Assembly (NCBI GenBank): GCA_012512865.1
Contig: JAAZDH010000021.1
Location: 1 to 10,347, forward strand
Origin: Clostridiaceae bacterium
Lineage (GTDB): Bacteria > Bacillota > Clostridia > Acetivibrionales > DUMC01
Direction: 5' to 3'
Length of the DNA: 10,347 bases
Shown here: in pieces, positions 5,565 to 10,347 of the stretch
Layout: each line of letters begins with the position of its first letter
How positions within the stretch are numbered: the stretch's first letter is position 1
Program-made: the position numbers and the translations under genes
The notes under the pieces: generated by a model
Told to the model about the DNA's origin: nothing
Seen by the model: the letters and a program-made list of their open reading frames with translations, nothing else
The model's database searches: none

Positions 5565-7868
5565 GTGGTAAACATTATAGCATCAATGACCAAGCGGCTG
5601 ACTTTTAAAAGTCGTAAAAATTATCAATTATTTTTCAGGTATCTATTGTCTTATTTAATTGTCCTTTCAATTCCCCTTCTTATTATGTGGCTTATGCTAT
5701 CCAGATATTTTTTTAATGTATTGGAAAGCGAAGTTAGAAAGAACAATATAAATGCTTTGAAACACATCCAACAAAATATAGATACATGTTTTGGCGAATT
5801 GGATACTATTGCTTATCAAATATATACCAATCCAAAGCTTACTACATATATGATAAGCGATAATATACTCAATACTCGTATCGGGATTAAAGAATTAAAA
5901 AATTATATAATAGGCAATAAGTTTGTTGATGAAGTTTTCGTATACTATAGCAGTCTTGATCGTTTATGCTCATCATCACACTATATTACTGTTCCTGAAT
6001 TCGCTAATATACATAGAAATGCTAACCTGGACCCTGAACGGTTCTATCAAGTCATAAATTCGGCTGATGAGAAGAATATAGTTACATCTATTTACAAAAC
6101 ACAACATATTGACGGTAAGAAACAAATTGTTTACATTGTGCCTGATACAACATATAAATCAAATATCAATAAAAGAACAGTCTTCTTTCTGATTAGTGAA
6201 AAGTCTATTAGTGGCATTCTAAAATATTATAAAGGGAATACGGTTATATATGACAATAATATGCAAATCGTCGCGGCTCTTTCATATGATGAATACCTAT
6301 ACTCTGACGATTTTCAATTCATGTTAAAAAGTATCGATAGTACAAAACTCTCTACAATTGAGATTAACCAAACAAGGTATTTCATATCATATATAAAGTC
6401 TCCAACTACTAAATGGACATATTTAACCCTGCTGCCGGAAGACATAGCTATGAAAGAAGTAATGACAGTAAAATTTACATTTATTAATGTACAGATTATT
6501 CTTATCATAATTATGAGTATAGTTGTGTTGTATATTATGAGACTTAACTACAATCCTATCAGACAGCTAAAATCATTTGCTGAATCTAAACTTGGTAAAA
6601 CTATCGATTGCAATAATGAAATAGAAGTAGTAAGAATGACTATTGATCATATGTCTAAAACACATGAAGAATTAAGCACCAAAATAACGAGTAACAAATC
6701 AGCAATCAAGGAGTTCCTTCTGCTTAATCTATTAAAAGGCAATTACGAGAATATAACACAATTTAACGATAAAGCCAGGGATATAGGAATTTCATTTACC
6801 AGCAGCTATTTTGGAGTCGCAATAATCTCATTTACGCATATCGATAAACATCAATACCCTGATAGCTCAAAAATTATATATTTGCTGGAAGAAAATATAT
6901 CAAACGAAATACAAGGCTATGGTAAAGATAATATCGATAACGATAAAGTTATTTTTGTGTTCTCTGCAAGTTCTAACGACACACGCCTAGTTAAAGAGTT
7001 TTTCTCAATAAAACAACGTTTGCTATTGGGACATCTAGGTCTTCAAGCAACCATTGGCATAAGTAATATCTACAAGGATACTGGGAATATTGGCAAATCA
7101 TTTATAGAAGCCAGCATTGCAATAGATTATCGACTTATTAAGGGTATAGACAGGATTATTTTCTTTGGAGAAATTGAAAATCAATATTCACTTATAAACA
7201 ATTATCCTGTAGATGAGCTGAATATTTTAGAAATGTTTATAATTGAAGGTGACATCAACAAAATAAATAATAGCATACATAAGCTTATTAACTTGATTAA
7301 AGAAACCGAAATGCCGCTCTTCGCTGCACGTTGCCTATGCTTTGATATCATCAATAAAATTCTAAAAACCATGTGCCTCATAAATAGAGAATTTATAAGC
7401 CTTACTAAAGATTATCCTGATGTCATGGCTCTAGCACAATTCGAAACAGTAGAAGAACTGGGTGAAATTGTAAATAGAATCAGCCTTGATATTTGTAAGC
7501 ATATTAAAGAAAACCGGGAAAAACACAAGGAGTATTTAATAGACCGCTTAATTGCCTATATTAAAGAAAACTATTCAGACAACCAATTTTCTATTCAGAG
7601 GATGGCAGATTACTTTGGTATGTCACAATCTAATATTGGTCATTACTTCAAGCAAGCAACAGGACAAACCATATCCGAATATGTTAATTTCCTTCGCATA
7701 GAAAAAGCAAAGCTCCTTTTAACAACCAAGGACTGGCCTTTACAAGAAATTATCACACATATAGGTTATTGTGATACATCAAGTTTCGTAAGGAAGTTTA
7801 AGAAGATGGTAGGAACTACTCCAGGGACATTTAGAAAAATATACGAAACTGGTAAAATTTCACCATAG
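5565..7868 (+). CDS. Membrane-anchored AraC-family transcriptional regulator (YesS/YtdP type)
   Basis: This 767-residue one-component sensor-regulator probably controls the divergent transporter operon. Reading along it: a short basic N-terminus; a first membrane helix at about 23-47; a likely extracellular Cache-like sensing region (about 48-300); a second helix at about 303-326; NYNPIRQL at the start of a HAMP-like linker; a middle domain (about 380-540) with the degenerate GGDEF-like pattern of YesN/CdaR-type proteins (IGISNIY, then FIEASIAIDYRL); and a C-terminal AraC DNA-binding domain (about 664-762). There, both HTH units are visible: FSIQRMADYFGMSQSNIGHYF and LQEIITHIGYCDTSSFVRKF, closing with TTPGTFRK. 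Length and layout match B. subtilis YesS and YtdP, which sit beside related sugar transporters. No kinase or receiver domain is present, so sensing and DNA binding are in one chain. The start is uncertain: the GTG at 5565 overlaps its own GGGAG, and the next in-frame ATG is at 5586. Confidence 0.92.
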   Translation: MVNIIASMTKRLTFKSRKNYQLFFRYLLSYLIVLSIPLLIMWLMLSRYFFNVLESEVRKNNINALKHIQQNIDTCFGELDTIAYQIYTNPKLTTYMISDNILNTRIGIKELKNYIIGNKFVDEVFVYYSSLDRLCSSSHYITVPEFANIHRNANLDPERFYQVINSADEKNIVTSIYKTQHIDGKKQIVYIVPDTTYKSNINKRTVFFLISEKSISGILKYYKGNTVIYDNNMQIVAALSYDEYLYSDDFQFMLKSIDSTKLSTIEINQTRYFISYIKSPTTKWTYLTLLPEDIAMKEVMTVKFTFINVQIILIIIMSIVVLYIMRLNYNPIRQLKSFAESKLGKTIDCNNEIEVVRMTIDHMSKTHEELSTKITSNKSAIKEFLLLNLLKGNYENITQFNDKARDIGISFTSSYFGVAIISFTHIDKHQYPDSSKIIYLLEENISNEIQGYGKDNIDNDKVIFVFSASSNDTRLVKEFFSIKQRLLLGHLGLQATIGISNIYKDTGNIGKSFIEASIAIDYRLIKGIDRIIFFGEIENQYSLINNYPVDELNILEMFIIEGDINKINNSIHKLINLIKETEMPLFAARCLCFDIINKILKTMCLINREFISLTKDYPDVMALAQFETVEELGEIVNRISLDICKHIKENREKHKEYLIDRLIAYIKENYSDNQFSIQRMADYFGMSQSNIGHYFKQATGQTISEYVNFLRIEKAKLLLTTKDWPLQEIITHIGYCDTSSFVRKFKKMVGTTPGTFRKIYETGKISP

Positions 7869-7905
7869 GGCCAATTAAGAAGTGTAATTATTAAACATAA
7901 AAAGT

Positions 7906-9120
7906 TTATATACTAAATTCTAATAATTGTCCATTGGAGTATGTGCCATATTTTTTTGCTGCTTCAACAGCTGCTTTTAAATGTCCCATCTTTGCATACC
8001 GTGGAATAACACATCCAGAACCCAGGACATATGCTCCTTTTTTACCTGCTTCCCTAATGCAATTCCTTGCTTCCTCTTTTAACTCTTCCTCGGTACAGTT
8101 TATAAATGATAGAGTATTAATTCCGCCCATTAAAGCTATATTTTCCCCTACATATTCTCTTATTTGGGCACAAGTAAAGCCCCCTAGCGGATCCAACGGG
8201 CCTATACAGTCTATACCAGTCTCAATAATATCTTCTATAACTGGAACTATGTTTCCGCATATATGGCAATAAACCCGTACACCGGGATCATATTTATGCA
8301 GTTCACTGCAAACCTCCTTCATATGAGGAAACACAAATTCACGCCAATGATCAGGTGATATTACTGACATGTTAGCCATTGAATCATTAAGCCTTAATAT
8401 TTTAATACCCAAGTCTATGTTAAATTTTCCTTTTTCAATAGCAATAGCAACTCCTTTTTCCATAACTGCATGAACTAAGCTGGGGGAATCTACCAGATCC
8501 AGCATTGCGTTATCCATACCTCTGAGATATCTATAAAACGCTAGTGTAGCAGAACCGCAATCCCCAATAATCGAAATTCTATCCCCCGCATACTCTATAA
8601 TTTTTCTCTGGCGAGCACCACAGCCAACTTCTTCGTAAAAGTATTTGCCAGGAACACAAATTCGTTTTACATCTTCCAATCCGCCTACAAATGGCCTGTT
8701 AGAAGTCCAATACTGGTGATAGGCCATCATATAAGGGTCTTCAAGTATAAAATCATCCGGTTCAAATAAATGAGTGGCTAGCCCTCCATATATATCTACT
8801 TTTCCTATTTTATTTCCTTTCTTATCAATTTCATATATTCCCGTATCGTCCTCCAGGACATGTCTCTCAGGAAAATGAAATTGCCGTATGGCATCAACTC
8901 CAGCCTCAATGCCAGCACGTGCAATTGTCATTAGTGCAGTCAGCGGGTTTTTTACCACTTCAATTAATGGAGTACCTGTCAAAGAAGCAGCCAAATCTAC
9001 CCATATTTTAGGGAGTACAGGAACTCTATCGGGAATACCTCCCGATAATGCAGTATATATCCTTTGATATGCATTATTACTACCTTTAGACAAATTATTG
9101 CTATCCTTACCAGCAACCAC
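7906..9120 (-). CDS. URO-D superfamily protein, probable MtaA/MtbA-like methyltransferase
   Basis: This 404-residue cytoplasmic protein has the URO-D TIM-barrel fold. It lacks the RQAGR signature of true uroporphyrinogen decarboxylase (HemE), so a haem role is unlikely. Y-C-H286-I-C288-G-N and C370 in VLGSGCVIP match the His-x-Cys...Cys zinc ligands of the corrinoid-dependent methyltransferases MtaA and MtbA, where zinc activates a thiol acceptor. IGPLDP (306-311), MGGIN (331-335) and the C-terminal GHLKAAVEAAKKYG also fit that group. It starts with GTG inside the end of the preceding gene, overlapping by 14 bases, with AAAGGAAG about 10 bases upstream, so translation is probably coupled. It is the second gene of a two-gene unit, convergent with the regulator, 37 bases from its stop. 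Corrinoid partner and methyl donor are not in the window. Confidence 0.85.
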   Translation of the reverse strand: MVAGKDSNNLSKGSNNAYQRIYTALSGGIPDRVPVLPKIWVDLAASLTGTPLIEVVKNPLTALMTIARAGIEAGVDAIRQFHFPERHVLEDDTGIYEIDKKGNKIGKVDIYGGLATHLFEPDDFILEDPYMMAYHQYWTSNRPFVGGLEDVKRICVPGKYFYEEVGCGARQRKIIEYAGDRISIIGDCGSATLAFYRYLRGMDNAMLDLVDSPSLVHAVMEKGVAIAIEKGKFNIDLGIKILRLNDSMANMSVISPDHWREFVFPHMKEVCSELHKYDPGVRVYCHICGNIVPVIEDIIETGIDCIGPLDPLGGFTCAQIREYVGENIALMGGINTLSFINCTEEELKEEARNCIREAGKKGAYVLGSGCVIPRYAKMGHLKAAVEAAKKYGTYSNGQLLEFSI

Positions 9121-10213
9121 TTTTTTCCACTTCCTTTACAATGTTTAAAAACCCTTTCACTCTATCATCAGCAGTAATGTTGGTAATATCAGCCAATACA
9201 ATATCACAAGGGGCAAGTTCCCGGTATATTTTTATAACATCATCTCGTATCTCACTCATGCTTTTTTGTTCTAACCCGACAGGTGAATACAGTACTGCTC
9301 TTCGTGCATCAGGAAATACATCACGCACTCTACTCATATCAGACATCATTCCCATATCTATATATCCAATTTTGTCTATTTCCCTGAGCACATCAATATA
9401 TGGCGTTATATTCCAGTTGCAGGTGTGTATGCCAAACCTGTCATATTCATTAGACAGCATTTTGTCATAAGGTAATACAAACTCCTTGTAGGTCCCAGGT
9501 GAAATCATATTCATTACACAGTTACTCATTGAAAGTAAATTAATATCAAAACCTGATTCTCTTTGTATTTTTTGAATCATTTTAGAAGTTTGCTTAATGG
9601 TTTCAGCTATATGTCTAAAAAGGTGGTGGACGAAACCGGGATCTTCGTACATATCAATGAATATATCACTACCGCGAAGCTTAAAAGCCACATTCAATAT
9701 ACCTTGATAATTAAGATACCCATGGATTTTTCCAAAGTTCTTTCTTATTACATCCATCTGTTGTAATAGCTCTTCAACTACAGGAGTTGAACATATATCG
9801 AATAACTCCAGCTTGGATAAATGCTCTTTTGAAAAATGCTCCCCGGGCAAGCCATCAGGCCAGTCATCTATTTTATATACCACGCCTAAACCATATATCA
9901 TAGGCATAAGTCTAATTCCATACACTCCTGATATTGTTGCACATGTTTTTTCTACTCCGTTTTCAAACTCTAGCTCAAAATAAGGTATTTCCGGAAACAA
10001 TTTATTTAAATATGTCTTCATTTTTAGGAGAGTTTCATAGCGGTATAATGGATCTGTATGCCATTTCTTGGAGAAATCAATACCCAATCTTTCATGATAC
10101 CACCTGGGACAGAATCCAAGCGATACCCTTAAATCCGGTTCATCTCCGACAAAAGGTTCACGGGTTGCAGGTCCGCTTATAGGAATATGATTACGTAATT
10201 TAAAATCCTTCAA
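9107..10213 (-). CDS. Divergent URO-D superfamily protein, first gene of a two-gene unit
   Basis: This 368-residue protein starts at a TTG at 10213, placed 6 bases after GGGGGAG (10226-10220). A longer frame reaches a GTG at 10270, but nothing like a ribosome site precedes that codon, and the extra 19 residues look unlike the family. The conserved N-terminal block GPATREPFVGDEPDLRVSLGF, then PRWYHERLGIDF, marks a subgroup of URO-D-like proteins of unknown function that I recall from Bacillota. H263-T-C265-N-W-N and C336 in LAPCDIVLADI give a His-x-Cys...Cys set like the zinc ligands of the neighbouring protein, and the HemE signature is missing. The two proteins are clearly diverged, so they may act on different substrates or form a heteromer. 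Activity is not known. The frame ends inside the start of the next gene. Confidence 0.83.
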   Translation of the reverse strand: MKDFKLRNHIPISGPATREPFVGDEPDLRVSLGFCPRWYHERLGIDFSKKWHTDPLYRYETLLKMKTYLNKLFPEIPYFELEFENGVEKTCATISGVYGIRLMPMIYGLGVVYKIDDWPDGLPGEHFSKEHLSKLELFDICSTPVVEELLQQMDVIRKNFGKIHGYLNYQGILNVAFKLRGSDIFIDMYEDPGFVHHLFRHIAETIKQTSKMIQKIQRESGFDINLLSMSNCVMNMISPGTYKEFVLPYDKMLSNEYDRFGIHTCNWNITPYIDVLREIDKIGYIDMGMMSDMSRVRDVFPDARRAVLYSPVGLEQKSMSEIRDDVIKIYRELAPCDIVLADITNITADDRVKGFLNIVKEVEKSGCW

Positions 10214-10292
10214 ATAATTCTCCCCCTTTGTCCTTATTAAGCTAACAAAGATTGGCTCTCTTCTTTCCACAATTATTATTTATAATTGTATG

Positions 10293-10307
10293 GGAATATT
10301 ATATTCC
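10293..10307. promoter_or_regulatory. 15-bp palindrome over the -10 box of the URO-D promoter, candidate operator
   Basis: On the minus strand GGAATAT and ATATTCC are perfect arms around one central base. The palindrome fully covers the TATAAT box, so a dimeric repressor bound here would block polymerase. The symmetry is clear; the repressor is not identified. Confidence 0.45.
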
Positions 10308-10339
10308 TGTATATATGCAAATTTCAAAACATATGTCAA
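10298..10339 (-). promoter_or_regulatory. Predicted promoter of the URO-D gene pair, two overlapping versions
   Basis: Reading leftward, TTGAAA (10327-10322) and a perfect TATAAT (10303-10298) are 18 bases apart. A second pair, a perfect TTGACA (10339-10334) and TATATA (10315-10310), also spaced by 18, overlaps it. Either would start transcription some 70-90 bases before the TTG start, which shows that the gene pair is its own transcription unit and begins in this window. Confidence 0.6.
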
Positions 10340-10347
10340 ACTAATGC

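Noticed and set aside
7869..7908. Possible bidirectional terminator (TTAAAC/GTTTA) between the regulator and URO-D stops
   Set aside because: The stem has only about five mostly A-T pairs and no good T-run, and it reaches into the URO-D stop codon.
7934..8272. Plus-strand open frame of 112 codons inside the second URO-D gene
   Set aside because: It lies antisense to a well-supported conserved gene and has no recognisable product; the same applies to the other open frames opposite real genes.
7906..10213. Annotation of the URO-D proteins as haem biosynthesis enzymes (HemE)
   Set aside because: Neither has the RQAGR signature, no other haem gene is nearby, and both carry His-x-Cys...Cys residues of the methyltransferase branch.

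Overview
The window looks like accessory sugar-utilisation DNA from a low-GC Gram-positive anaerobe (Bacillota, most likely Clostridia). Supporting signs are AT-rich spacers, AGGAGG-type ribosome binding sites, a lipoprotein solute-binding protein, LplB/YtcP-type permeases with no ATPase gene beside them, and a large membrane-bound AraC regulator of the B. subtilis YesS/YtdP type. The placement is inferred from gene families and composition; no rRNA or other phylogenetic marker is present.

Layout. A transport and degradation unit is read leftward on the minus strand: permease 1 (3681-4664), permease 2 (2781-3671), a long 327-base leader, the solute-binding lipoprotein (840-2453), a 13-bp hairpin, then a sialidase/BNR-family gene (1-700) cut by the window's left edge. 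The roughly 900-base AT-rich divergent spacer (4665-5564) holds several direct and inverted repeats and a good promoter for the regulator. The regulator (5565-7868) is read rightward. Facing it on the minus strand is a separate two-gene unit: two divergent proteins of the uroporphyrinogen-decarboxylase (URO-D) superfamily (9107-10213 and 7906-9120). Their reading frames overlap, and a strong promoter with a palindrome across its -10 box lies at the right edge.

How the parts may work together. The regulator probably senses an extracellular signal through its N-terminal region and turns on the transporter operon. The lipoprotein captures an oligosaccharide and the two permeases import it, powered by a shared MsmX/MsmK-type ATPase encoded elsewhere. 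The sialidase-like protein shows no signal peptide and probably processes imported sugar in the cytoplasm. The two URO-D-like proteins lack the HemE signature but carry a His-x-Cys...Cys pattern like the zinc ligands of MtaA/MtbA corrinoid methyltransferases. They may therefore be methyltransferases rather than haem enzymes. Their link to the sugar operon, for example in handling O-methylated sugars, is a hypothesis based on proximity.

Several starts differ from the longest reading frames once ribosome binding sites are considered: permease 1 at 4664, the binding protein at 2453, the first URO-D gene at a TTG at 10213. The regulator's start is unresolved. No RNA genes, CRISPR arrays, insertion sequences or phage genes were seen.
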